The notes beneath the pieces are model-generated. The model saw nothing but the letters and a program-made list of their open reading frames with translations, was not told where the DNA came from and did no database searches. Made by a program: the position numbers and the translations under genes. A stretch of DNA of 64,000 bases from Nocardia vermiculata NBRC 100427. GTDB taxonomy: Bacteria > Actinomycetota > Actinomycetes > Mycobacteriales > Mycobacteriaceae. The number at the start of each line of letters is the position of its first letter. Positions within the stretch are counted from its first letter, which is position 1. The stretch is from assembly GCF_001613265.1 (NCBI RefSeq), contig NZ_BDCA01000002.1, positions 310,001 through 374,000 on the forward strand. Direction: 5' to 3'. Positions 8,709 through 16,131 of this stretch are shown here, one piece after another.

Positions 8709-8819
8709 TCGGCCGTCCGTCCAGGACATCTAGCTTTCCATGTGCAGAACCGTATCTATCCAATACGTTAGAGCACACGTCCATCTGGGACGATCTGGTC
8801 GAACGGGCAGCTGACCACA

Positions 8820-8969
8820 GTGACACGGACTAGCCATGCCTGCCTGGCCGATGGCACCGATCCTCACCAACTACGGCTCCCGATCGACCGTGCAGAAACT
8901 GAAGCACTGCTACGACGAGCGGTCGCCGATCCACTGCGAGATGAGCTGACTTCTAGCCCGGCCCGGTGA
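8820..8969 (+). CDS. Very small hypothetical ORF, doubtful
   Basis: A 49-residue GTG-initiated frame whose last 30 residues (LPIDRAETEALLRRAVADPL) look like a natural charged helix. An upstream frame ending EHTSIWDDLVERAADHSDTD stops a few bases inside it. These pieces may be remnants of one or two displaced genes. No Shine-Dalgarno is evident. Confidence 0.2.
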   Translation: MTRTSHACLADGTDPHQLRLPIDRAETEALLRRAVADPLRDELTSSPAR

Positions 8970-8995
8970 TCACCCCCCCTGGTGGTCAGGCGTAG

Positions 8996-9868
8996 TCAGG
9001 ACGTAGTTTCGGCGGGATGGGCGGCCGGCTCGGGAGCCGGTACGGCCAGTGCTGCCAGCAGTTGCAGGGCAGTAGCGGTGTCGGATCCCTGAGGGGCGCT
9101 GTAGATCATCATGGTCATGTCCGGGTCGTCGGGCGCACGCATGGCGACGTAGTCGAGGGCGAGTTCCCCGATCCGGGGGTGGCGGAACCGCTTTCGGCCG
9201 CGCGTCTTGGCGTGCACGTTGTGGGCTGCCCACAGGCGCCGGAAGTCGCTGTCGGCCAAGGAGAGTTCGCCGACGAGACTTGCCAGTTGCGGGTCGTCGG
9301 GGTGGCGGCCGGCGTCGTAGCGCAGATTGGCGACGGTGTCGCGAGCTTTGGTTTCCCAGTCGGGGTAGAGATCTCGTGACGCTTCGTCCAGAAACACCAG
9401 CCGAGCCATATTCCGTTCCGTGGCGGGAAGTGCGGGGAAGTCGGCGATGAGCAGTCGAGCCTGGTCGTTCCAGGCAAGGATGTCCAGGCGCCGGCCGATG
9501 ATATAGGCAGGGACTCCGGCGAGAGCCTCGAGAGCTTGGCGCATTTCGAGGCCGACCTGCTGGGGCCGACTCGGACGCTTGCGAGGTGGGGCGGGTTTGG
9601 CGAGGTTGTGCAGGTGCGTGCGTTCGTCAGCGTCGAGCTGTAGGGCGCGGGCCACCGCATCGAGCACGTCCGGAGAGACGTTTCGGGCACGCCCTTGCTC
9701 GAGCCGCGTGTAGTAGTCGACGCTGACCCCCGCCAGCAGTGCCAGTTCCTCGCGGCGCAGGCCGGGCACTCGGCGCCGGCCACCGAAATCGGCAGCACCG
9801 GCATCGTCCGGTCGCAGGCGAGCGCGGCGGGTCTTGAGGAACTCGCTGAGCTGTCGGGCACGATCCAT
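8996..9868 (-). CDS. XRE-type regulator with MmyB-like ligand-binding domain
   Basis: A 290-aa regulator. The N-terminal helix-turn-helix (about residues 30-90) carries the family signature RRVPGLRREELALLAGVSVD and YYTRLEQGR. A PAS-like MmyB domain follows, ending in TDDP-type and HPRIGELALDY segments. Proteins of this class bind fatty-acid-like or other small ligands. It is divergent from the monooxygenase-fold gene at 10036, its probable target. Confidence 0.88.
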   Translation of the reverse strand: MDRARQLSEFLKTRRARLRPDDAGAADFGGRRRVPGLRREELALLAGVSVDYYTRLEQGRARNVSPDVLDAVARALQLDADERTHLHNLAKPAPPRKRPSRPQQVGLEMRQALEALAGVPAYIIGRRLDILAWNDQARLLIADFPALPATERNMARLVFLDEASRDLYPDWETKARDTVANLRYDAGRHPDDPQLASLVGELSLADSDFRRLWAAHNVHAKTRGRKRFRHPRIGELALDYVAMRAPDDPDMTMMIYSAPQGSDTATALQLLAALAVPAPEPAAHPAETTS

Positions 9869-10035
9869 GTTCTCCAGTCTCCATCACGTCCCGTCCGTTC
9901 TGCCTGGTCCTGCCGGACCCAGGCTGGACCGATCCCGGTTGATCAGAGCACTGGGTGCAACCGTTGCACGGCGACACGATGGACACCGTTCGCTCAGCGA
10001 GCACCACAATCGCACCGACTCATGAGGAGAGACCC

Positions 10036-10335
10036 ATGTCGAACACCCTGTCCATCATCGCCGCCTTCGTCGCCAAGCCAGGACAGGAACAGCGGCTGCT
10101 TGACGAGTTGACCGCGATGATCGCCCCCTCGCTGGCAGAGGAGGGCTGCCTGGGCTACCACCCGTACACCGACCCGACCCGCGCGGACCGAATGATCATC
10201 GTGGAGGAGTGGACCGACGCCGAAGCGTTGGACCACCACTTCGGCCTGCCGCATTTCACCCAGGTGGCCGCGGCATTGGAAGAGATTCTCGCCGAACCGT
10301 TCAGCTTGCGCCGGCTGACCGACGCCCCGGCCTGA
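10036..10335 (+). CDS. Antibiotic biosynthesis monooxygenase (ABM) fold protein
   Basis: A 99-aa dimeric ferredoxin-like alpha/beta-barrel protein. It shows the typical order: IIAAFVAKPGQEQRLLDEL helix, EEGCLGYHPY strand, IIVEEWTDAEALDHHF and a C-terminal HFTQVAAAL helix. Such proteins are cofactor-free oxygenases or quinol-type enzymes; the substrate is unknown. GAGGAG lies 7 bases before the ATG. The divergent MmyB-type regulator next door suggests ligand-controlled expression. Confidence 0.85.
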   Translation: MSNTLSIIAAFVAKPGQEQRLLDELTAMIAPSLAEEGCLGYHPYTDPTRADRMIIVEEWTDAEALDHHFGLPHFTQVAAALEEILAEPFSLRRLTDAPA

Positions 10336-10447
10336 ATCAACGAATCCACCTCGACCTCAACTTAAGTCTGGGCCACCCCACCTCGGCTGGGTACCGACTC
10401 GCCGACGGTGTCGCACCAGCCCTGGCCCCGCGAGCCCGGATCGGCGG

Positions 10448-10960
10448 TCAGTGGATCACCTGCTCCGGAATCGGGTCGATAGCGTGCGGCGGCGCCTGGG
10501 GCGACAGTTCATACCGCACGTCGGCTCGGCCGGTCGGGTTCGCGTTCGGGTCGCCGGGGTTCAGCCACCGGAAGGACACCGTGATCTGACCGGGCGCTTC
10601 ACTGCCTACGACGCTGGTGAAGGCGGTCGGTTTCTCGGTTGCCGTGCCCCCGTACTTGGCGTGGTCGAACAGCAGGATGTGCGTGGGTGAGCTGCCTGTT
10701 GCGCCCTCCGGGTCGACTCGCACCCAGTTGAGCGCGCAGTCGATAGACGATCCATTGCCGGTCACCTGCCACGGTACGTCCGGGAACGCTTGGGGTAGCT
10801 GCCCGACGGCCTCGTTCACCCGGTCAGTGGGGAGGGCGGGGCAGGATTCGGGCGAGCCGGGAGCATCCGGGGCGGCCAGGGCGGTACCGGCGCCGAGCGT
10901 GCCAGCGGCGAATGTGAGCGCCAGTGCGACAACGGTCCTACGCATACAGGTCCTACGCAT
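10448..10960 (-). CDS. Secreted LppP/LprE-family protein
   Basis: A 170-aa exported protein. The signal peptide ends in ALA-AP, a signal peptidase I site; unlike LppP/LprE lipoproteins it has no lipobox cysteine. The mature part has the family pattern: a paired cysteine region (ESCPALP, IDCALNWVRV), SSPTHILLFDHAKYGGTAT, and FRWLNPGDPNANPTGRADVRY. The first ATG (10960) and a second (10945) lie in two copies of a 15-base duplication. The second copy has a better-placed AGGACC ahead of it, so translation may start at either. Confidence 0.75.
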   Translation of the reverse strand: MRRTCMRRTVVALALTFAAGTLGAGTALAAPDAPGSPESCPALPTDRVNEAVGQLPQAFPDVPWQVTGNGSSIDCALNWVRVDPEGATGSSPTHILLFDHAKYGGTATEKPTAFTSVVGSEAPGQITVSFRWLNPGDPNANPTGRADVRYELSPQAPPHAIDPIPEQVIH

Positions 10961-10963
10961 ACA
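10934..10963. repeat. 15-bp tandem duplication carrying the start codon
   Basis: GGTCCTACGCATACA occurs twice head to tail (10934-10948 and 10949-10963). On the minus strand each copy supplies an ATG followed by CGT-AGG-ACC, so the protein begins MRRTC-MRRT. It is an in-frame five-codon duplication. Confidence 0.9.
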
Positions 10964-11519
10964 AAGGGATCCCTTCGTTCGACAGCAGGTACTCGGTACG
11001 TCGCCCGAGCACGCCGAGGTGTTAACCGATGGCTACCCGCCGATGGGGCCCGCCACACCGATACAGGCGTACCGGTGTGCCCGGTAGGCAACTGTCGTAC
11101 CCGGGGCCGGGACAGGCAATTCCCCTGTCACGCCCTACTTTCCGGAGAATCGCCGCAATCGCTCGGAAACCACCTGCACCGAGAGGACGCTCAGATGATC
11201 TCTGCCGGCACTCGAGGACAGAAGTTCCACCTCCGATCGGTGCCGAAAATTCGACTCGATCGACATGGAGTCCGAAATACGACGCCGCGTAGACGACATA
11301 TGCCGGGCGCAGAGAGAATTAATCTCCTTGGCGCGCCGACGATTTCACCGCAGTTACGGCAAATGACGGACTGATCCCAAAAGTGGATTCATTGTGAGTT
11401 CATACAGAGTTATATAACGTTAAGAGCAACAATTAATCACGTTCAGATAACACCACTACCAATAGTTATGGCGGCGCGAGGGTCGTCGCACAGTTGGAGC
11501 ACACGAACAGGAGTGACAA
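10964..11519. promoter_or_regulatory. Intergenic region with probable promoter for the mini-gene
   Basis: No supported gene over 550 bases. From about 11380 to 11470 the sequence turns markedly A/T-rich compared with its surroundings. TTGTGA (11392-11397) and TATAAC (11413-11418) are possible -35 and -10 boxes about 100 bases before the 32-residue gene. The CAGGAG Shine-Dalgarno is at 11508-11513. Confidence 0.35.
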
Positions 11520-11618
11520 ATGGGTTCAGTTGATTTCGGTAGCCTCGGTGACCTGCTGGGTGCCTTCGGGGATATCTTCAGCGGCTTCGGTGGGCTGTCG
11601 AGCTTTTCCGCCGAATAG
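11520..11618 (+). CDS. 32-residue amphipathic mini-protein
   Basis: A very small gene supported by context rather than homology. The ATG lies 6 bases after CAGGAG. The product begins MGSVDFGSLGDLLGAFGDIF and continues with Gly/Phe/Ser to SFSAE. Hydrophobic and small residues alternate as in an amphipathic helix, and the peptide has no lysine or arginine. A 15-bp-stem hairpin starts 18 bases after the stop and an A/T-rich promoter-like region precedes it. Corynebacteria export small acidic channel peptides of 40-60 residues (PorA/PorH), a loose analogy only. Confidence 0.6.
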   Translation: MGSVDFGSLGDLLGAFGDIFSGFGGLSSFSAE

Positions 11619-11636
11619 CCCATAGGCCACCCCGAT

Positions 11637-11671
11637 GAACGGCCCGCTGGATGGCGTCCAGTGGGCCGTTC
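11637..11671. terminator. Hairpin terminator
   Basis: GAACGGCCCGCTGGA and TCCAGTGGGCCGTTC pair over 15 positions, one G-U in RNA, around a TGGCG loop. It sits between the mini-gene and the convergent Thr/Pro-rich protein gene and could serve both. No T-run follows on the plus strand. Confidence 0.75.
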
Positions 11672-11708
11672 GTCGTCTGCGATGGCCGCGCCACTTTCCG
11701 TCCACGCC

Positions 11709-12560
11709 TTATTTCGCGGCCGACGGAGCGGTGGTCGGCGGCTCGGCGATCGACGGCGTGGTCGAACCGGCGGAGGTCGTCGAGGGGTGAGCGCTCGCCG
11801 ATGCTTCCGGCGCGGCGGAGGTCGTGGTCGAGCCGTCCGGGACCGTGGTGGTTGTAGCCGGCGCCGCTGTCGCACTGGTCGGGGCGGTCGTCGTGGTCGG
11901 ATCGGGCGTCACGGTGACCGTCGGGGTATCCGTCCGGGTCGGGGGCACGGTGGCGCCCGGTGGGCCGATGAAGATCCCGAAGTACGGCACACCCAGTTCG
12001 ACCGACAGGCTCGCCGTGGCAGAGAAACTCGCCCCCATCGATGCGTCCGGCGAGCCCGGCTGCGGCGGAACTGTGGGCGTGACCGGTTGCGACTGCGTGG
12101 TCGTGACCGGCACGGATTCCGTGGTGGTGACGGTGACCGGCGCCGTTGTGGTGACCGTGCCGGTGTCGGCGGAGTCCGCGATCGGCCGGTCGGCCTCGGG
12201 GTCGGCAGTCGCCCCCGCCCTCGACAGACCTACCGACACCGGTTCCGCGTTGGGGGCTCCCGACGCGGGTTCGAAGGCCTCACCCCTGCTCAGGAGAGCG
12301 TTCCCGTCGAATATTCGCACCGTGGGCTCCCCCGCGACGGCCGCCGTACTCGCACCGGCCGGCGAGTCCGAATCCGCCTGCACCGTGAGCGTCACCCCGA
12401 TCGCGGTACTGATCAACGCGGCTACCGCGCCCGCCCGGGTGACTTGCCGTTGCCACCGACCGCCCGAGTGTCCCGCGGTGCGCGGCACGATGTGTGTCGG
12501 CGAATCGGCCGCGTGATCCGGTCCTGCTGATTGTTCTGCGTTGTTGTCGACAGAGTGCAT
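11709..12560 (-). CDS. Single-pass membrane or cell-wall protein, Thr/Pro-rich
   Basis: A 283-aa protein. A basic cytoplasmic stretch precedes one hydrophobic segment (about residues 43-62, AGAVAALISTAIGVTLTV). The rest is an extended extracytoplasmic tail dominated by TTT, TVT and PTT runs, with a short non-repetitive patch (SVELGVPYFGIFIGPPGAT) in the middle. Such tails often span the wall and are glycosylated in actinomycetes. No enzymatic domain is seen; function unknown. Confidence 0.65.
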   Translation of the reverse strand: MHSVDNNAEQSAGPDHAADSPTHIVPRTAGHSGGRWQRQVTRAGAVAALISTAIGVTLTVQADSDSPAGASTAAVAGEPTVRIFDGNALLSRGEAFEPASGAPNAEPVSVGLSRAGATADPEADRPIADSADTGTVTTTAPVTVTTTESVPVTTTQSQPVTPTVPPQPGSPDASMGASFSATASLSVELGVPYFGIFIGPPGATVPPTRTDTPTVTVTPDPTTTTAPTSATAAPATTTTVPDGSTTTSAAPEASASAHPSTTSAGSTTPSIAEPPTTAPSAAK

Positions 12561-12738
12561 TCAACTACTGCTTTCTTCTTGCCCGAAAAGCGCCGACACC
12601 GGGTGGTGAATTCGCCACTTCTGCCGAATACCGATACGCGCAGGGCTATTCACCGAAACCGAGCAGCACACAGCGCCTCGCCCGGAGGCCGACTGGTGGG
12701 TCCGGGTACCTGCCGCCGAGGCGACGGTTTTATCCGAG

Positions 12739-13254
12739 TTACGAGACTTTCGGTGCGTCGGGATTCGAGTAGGGCGTCAGATCACGCAATCGCTGCCAAT
12801 GCGCTCGCTGCAGTTCGCCTGCGCGCGTGAGGAAGTCGGCTATGGTTTCCAGTTCGGCCGAGTCGTACCAACTCAGCAACATCTTGTAGGTCTCGACGAT
12901 CATCGGAACGACGATTTCTTGTACGCGACGGGCCGCGAGTTCGGTGGCCATCACGATCACGCGGCGGCGATCGGTCGGGTGCAACGATCGGACGATGTAC
13001 CCCTGCTTCTCCAGACGGTTGAGCATGATGGTGACACCTGCCGCGGTGAGGCCGAGCCGTTCGGCCAGCATGCCCGGGGTCGTGGACTTCTCCTCTTCGA
13101 GCAGGACGATCTCCAGTGCGCGCCGGTCGGTTTCGTTCACACCCAACACTCTGATCAGCTCGCGGATCAGGTCCTCGGCGGTGCCGTGGTAGAACTCCAG
13201 CGCCTCCTTGAGCTCCACCGAGATACGGGCAGGTTCGGTTGTTCTCGGGCACAC
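12739..13254 (-). CDS. MarR-family regulator
   Basis: A 171-aa winged-helix regulator. The recognition region TPGMLAERLGLTAAGVTIML is followed by the wing NRLEKQGYIVRSLHPTDRRR, a clear MarR signature. The start is GTG after GAGGGGAAA. It stands alone between the wall protein and a secreted protein, so its regulon is not evident. Confidence 0.85.
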   Translation of the reverse strand: MCPRTTEPARISVELKEALEFYHGTAEDLIRELIRVLGVNETDRRALEIVLLEEEKSTTPGMLAERLGLTAAGVTIMLNRLEKQGYIVRSLHPTDRRRVIVMATELAARRVQEIVVPMIVETYKMLLSWYDSAELETIADFLTRAGELQRAHWQRLRDLTPYSNPDAPKVS

Positions 13255-13518
13255 AGACTTTCCCCTCGATCACTTGAATCAGGATGGCGCTCAGCGAAAG
13301 TCACCGATCGGGGCGCGCTGGGTGGCGGTGGGGGTCCCTGCCGGGCGTTCGAAGCGGGCATGTGGGCTCCTGTCAATCGATTGCCCTCTCGCCCGAACCA
13401 GGCTGGAGGACATCACGAAAGGACACCGCTCCGGTCGTCGCAGCGACCGTGGCCGTGCCGGACATGCACTGTACGACACAACTATCGGGAACTGTGGTCA
13501 CTCGATCCCGGTCGGTGA
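13255..13518. other. Intergenic region, no gene seen
   Basis: The region upstream of the MarR gene and downstream of the secreted-protein gene. Frames are open on both strands but show no conserved or gene-like sequence. Presumably it contains the marR promoter. Confidence 0.35.
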
Positions 13519-13556
13519 GACCCGGGCCGGATTGCCGAGACAGCCCGGCCCGGGTC
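13519..13556 (-). terminator. Hairpin downstream of the secreted-protein gene
   Basis: GACCCGGGCCGG (13519-13530) and CCGGCCCGGGTC (13545-13556) form a perfect 12-bp stem with a 14-base loop, about 45 bases after the stop of the leftward secreted-protein gene. Confidence 0.65.
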
Positions 13557-13601
13557 CACCAGCGGCCGCCGGTCACCACACCGTTACACCTTTCCGCTGC
13601 C

Positions 13602-14222
13602 TCAGCTGACCGTCGTGGTGGTGAGGGTCGGAGACGACGGATCCGGGAAGCACGAGGTCGCGACGTTGCCGACCAGATTCACATTGGTCGTCATCGTCAT
13701 GCCGGGATCGCTGAAGCTGGTCCCCGCGTACTTGCTCGTGATCGGTGTTCCGGCACTGCCGGCGGTGACATTGATGGTCACCGCCGGTGGCGTGAAGGTG
13801 GTGCCACCGGCGATCGGACCCGGCACGGTCAAAACGACGTTCCCACCCGACGTGGCGACGGTACCGGGCACGGTGCCTCCGGAAACGGTGGCCGAAACCA
13901 ATGTCGAATTCTCCGGAGTGGGGACGATCATCTTCAGGTCGCTGATATTGTTCACGGTGAAGCCGGAGGCCGAACTGGGAACCGACGACTCACCCGGCGT
14001 GAGGGTAATCGCCACTGCGGAACCCGAGGCCGCCGAACTCGGCGCATCGCCGGTGACGGACGTGGCCATACTGGAGGTTTGGCCGATACCGAGAACGGTG
14101 CCCTTACAGCTCCAGTTCACGTCGACAGGAGCGGCGTTTGCCGGTGCCGCCAAACAAAAGACGGTGGCGACGGCCATCGGGGCAAGAACACCGGCACGCA
14201 GCAAGGATGTCATGGATCGCAT
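13602..14222 (-). CDS. Secreted beta-rich protein of unknown function
   Basis: A 206-aa exported protein. ATG at 14220-14222 is preceded by GGAG, and the Sec signal ends ANA-AP. The mature chain begins APVDVNWSC and is rich in Ser, Thr, Val and Gly, with a second cysteine near the C terminus (VATSCFPDP) that could pair with the first. Alternating SAVAITLTPGE and VVLTVPGPIAGG strands suggest an all-beta fold. It resembles a family of secreted actinobacterial proteins without assigned function. It sits in its own transcription unit with a terminator. Confidence 0.7.
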   Translation of the reverse strand: MRSMTSLLRAGVLAPMAVATVFCLAAPANAAPVDVNWSCKGTVLGIGQTSSMATSVTGDAPSSAASGSAVAITLTPGESSVPSSASGFTVNNISDLKMIVPTPENSTLVSATVSGGTVPGTVATSGGNVVLTVPGPIAGGTTFTPPAVTINVTAGSAGTPITSKYAGTSFSDPGMTMTTNVNLVGNVATSCFPDPSSPTLTTTTVS

Positions 14223-14668
14223 GGGTATCTCCAGGAAATGTAGAGTAATACTGGGATTTAAAATATAGCGTGTTCTCATCATTTCCGGGCCGAAATCGCA
14301 AATCGAATCCTCACCATGTAATTTATTTATCTGCTATTAAATATTCACTATGGAAAGTTAATTCTCGGCAAGATTTTCCTACCCGAATGAATGGGTTCGA
14401 AACACATCACCTCAGGTGCGCCCCGGAAAGAAACGCCCTGCAATTCGATATGATTCGGGTCTCGATATGAGATTACATATGTTCTTGCCGATTACCGGCT
14501 TCCGTGCGGTTACCGTTACCGGCACCCTCGCGCCGACCACCACAATCCGATGCCGGGACTGCTCGGCCGACGGCCTGCCGGTACGCAGGTATCGGCCCGG
14601 TGGCGCTCCTGCGCGCCTATCGTTGTCCACACCGGAACTGATGAGCCGACCCGGACGGAGATCGCGTC
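14223..14668. other. A/T-rich intergenic region
   Basis: About 445 bases between two divergent units. From 14260 to 14480 the base composition is much more A/T-rich than the flanks, with no credible gene. It should hold promoters for the leftward secreted protein and the rightward AhpD-like pair. Confidence 0.4.
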
Positions 14669-14989
14669 ATGGATGAAGGCGAGAAGCGGACAGCGCATCG
14701 TGCTCTGGTGGACAGCGTCCTGCGCGGTAAGGGGGCAGCCGCCACGGATCTGCGTGCTCGCGCTTTCCACAACGAGAAGCTGCCGGCACCGTTGTTCACG
14801 GTGATCGACAAGGTGGCCTCCCGGCCGACAGAGATCTCCGATCAGGACTTCGAGACGGCGAAGTCCGCGGGATTCAGCGAGGATCAGCTGTTCGAGCTGG
14901 TGATATCGGCGGCGGTCGGGCAGTCGTCGCGGATGTACGAGCGCGGCCTGGCCGCCTTGGCCGAGGCCGGCGGCGAGGAGGTCCGATGA
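14669..14989 (+). CDS. Carboxymuconolactone decarboxylase-like small protein
   Basis: A 106-aa all-helical protein of the AhpD/carboxymuconolactone decarboxylase superfamily type, with FHNEKLPAPLFTVIDKVASR, then DFETAKSAGFSEDQLFELVI near the C terminus. The cysteine motif of AhpD peroxidases is absent, so it is probably a structural or regulatory partner. Its stop overlaps the start of the next gene (ATGA), and the two are likely subunits or successive steps. Confidence 0.65.
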   Translation: MDEGEKRTAHRALVDSVLRGKGAAATDLRARAFHNEKLPAPLFTVIDKVASRPTEISDQDFETAKSAGFSEDQLFELVISAAVGQSSRMYERGLAALAEAGGEEVR

Positions 14990-15570
14990 TGCGACTCGAC
15001 ATCCTCGAGCACGGGTATCGGCCGACGACGAAGCTGCTGTTTCAGCTGGTACGGACGTTCACCGGGCAGCCACTACCGGATGCCGCACGCCTGACCTTCT
15101 ACCGGCCGGACTTCTACGGGAAGCGGGCGAAGGAGTTCACCCAGGCCGCGATGCGCGGGCCGTCGCCGTGGTCGGTGGCCGACCGTGAACTCATGGCAGC
15201 CTACGTCTCCGTAGTCAACGACACCGCGTTCTGCATCGGCGCCCACACCGCGACCGCCGCGCTGGCGTACGGCGACGAGGCGAAAGTCCGGGCAATCCTG
15301 CAGGATCCGGAATCCGCCGCGATCGGCGAGCCCCTGCGAGCGACGCTGCGGATGCTCGACATCCTCACGCGCACCGGCACAGTGAGTGCCGCGCAGATGC
15401 GTGCGGTCCTGTCCGCCGGCGCCACCCGCGAACAGGTCGAGGACGCCCTGGCGGTCTGCGCCGCCTTCAACATCACCGATCGTCTCGCCGACGCCTTCGG
15501 GTTCGCGGTGCTCAGCCCCGCGGGGTTCGAATCCGGGGCGAAGTACCTCCTGAAACGCGGCTACCGCTGA
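14986..15570 (+). CDS. AhpD-like alkylhydroperoxidase-fold protein
   Basis: A 194-aa AhpD-fold protein. The motif segment reads NDTAFCIGAHT: the cysteine and histidine that usually end the motif are present, but the position normally occupied by the first cysteine is threonine. The C-terminal half has the helix EQVEDALAVCAAFNITDRLA, typical of the family. Without the CxxC pair it may not be a classical peroxidase. It is coupled to the preceding gene by a four-base overlap; a second ATG at 14989 is also possible. Confidence 0.72.
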   Translation: MMRLDILEHGYRPTTKLLFQLVRTFTGQPLPDAARLTFYRPDFYGKRAKEFTQAAMRGPSPWSVADRELMAAYVSVVNDTAFCIGAHTATAALAYGDEAKVRAILQDPESAAIGEPLRATLRMLDILTRTGTVSAAQMRAVLSAGATREQVEDALAVCAAFNITDRLADAFGFAVLSPAGFESGAKYLLKRGYR

Positions 15571-15682
15571 AGCGCATCCGGCGCTCGGCCGGGTGGGATG
15601 CGGGGCGAACGGCCTCGTAAAGGTCGTCGACGAGCGGTGGCGGAGCTGTAGTGCGGCGGTCGTCGTGCGCGACGATTTCCGG

Positions 15683-16045
15683 TCAGCCGGTGCTTTTCGG
15701 CCGGTCGGAGATTCCCAGGCGCAGGTGTTCACTGTGATAGATCGCTTCGTCCAGCAACTGGGCGACATGCGCGTCGTAGAGGCTGTAGACGATCGAGCGG
15801 CCGGTGCGGGTTCCGACTACCAAACCGAGGTTGCGCAGCAGACGTAGCTGATGTGAGACGGCCGATTGCCCCATCCCGACGGCCTCGGCCAGCACACCCA
15901 CCGACTGGGGTCCGTGCCGCAACTCGGTCAGGATCAACAGACGGCTCGGCGTGGCCAATGCCTGCAGTGTTGTCGCGACATGCGCCGCCGATTCGGGATC
16001 CAGGCGGCCGATCGCGCGATCGCGACCTTCGACCCCATGTCCCAT
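15683..16045 (-). CDS. nmtR: Nickel/cobalt-sensing ArsR-family repressor NmtR
   Basis: A 120-aa ArsR/SmtB repressor, the same length as M. tuberculosis NmtR and closely similar along its whole length. The winged helix includes MGQSAVSHQLRLLRNLGLV. The metal ligands of NmtR are in place: the N-terminal Gly2-His3, Asp91 and His93 (LYDAHV), His104 and His107 (YHSEH). Metal binding releases DNA. It is divergent from ctpJ with a long palindrome between them. Confidence 0.93.
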   Translation of the reverse strand: MGHGVEGRDRAIGRLDPESAAHVATTLQALATPSRLLILTELRHGPQSVGVLAEAVGMGQSAVSHQLRLLRNLGLVVGTRTGRSIVYSLYDAHVAQLLDEAIYHSEHLRLGISDRPKSTG

Positions 16046-16065
16046 GGCAGGAAGCGTACCGTACG

Positions 16066-16095
16066 AGTACAGATGAACATCTCTTCATATGTACT
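16066..16095. promoter_or_regulatory. NmtR operator (30-bp interrupted palindrome)
   Basis: AGTACA-g-ATGAA, six bases (CATCTC), then TTCAT-a-TGTACT. Eleven base pairs per arm are symmetric apart from one unpaired position each side. It lies between the divergent nmtR and ctpJ starts. The ATGAA/TTCAT core matches the type of site expected for SmtB/NmtR proteins. Confidence 0.8.
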
Positions 16096-16131
16096 GTTAT
16101 AGTTTCCACCTCGACCCCCTGGAGGTGATTC

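Noticed and set aside
4594..9000. Integrative element inserted at the tRNA-Ala
   Set aside because: I found no repeat of the tRNA 3' end downstream and no integrase gene, so only a variable region, not an element, is supported.
11075..11374. 99-codon rightward frame upstream of the mini-gene
   Set aside because: It is Arg/His-rich, without a ribosome site or conserved sequence, and is typical of random open frames here.
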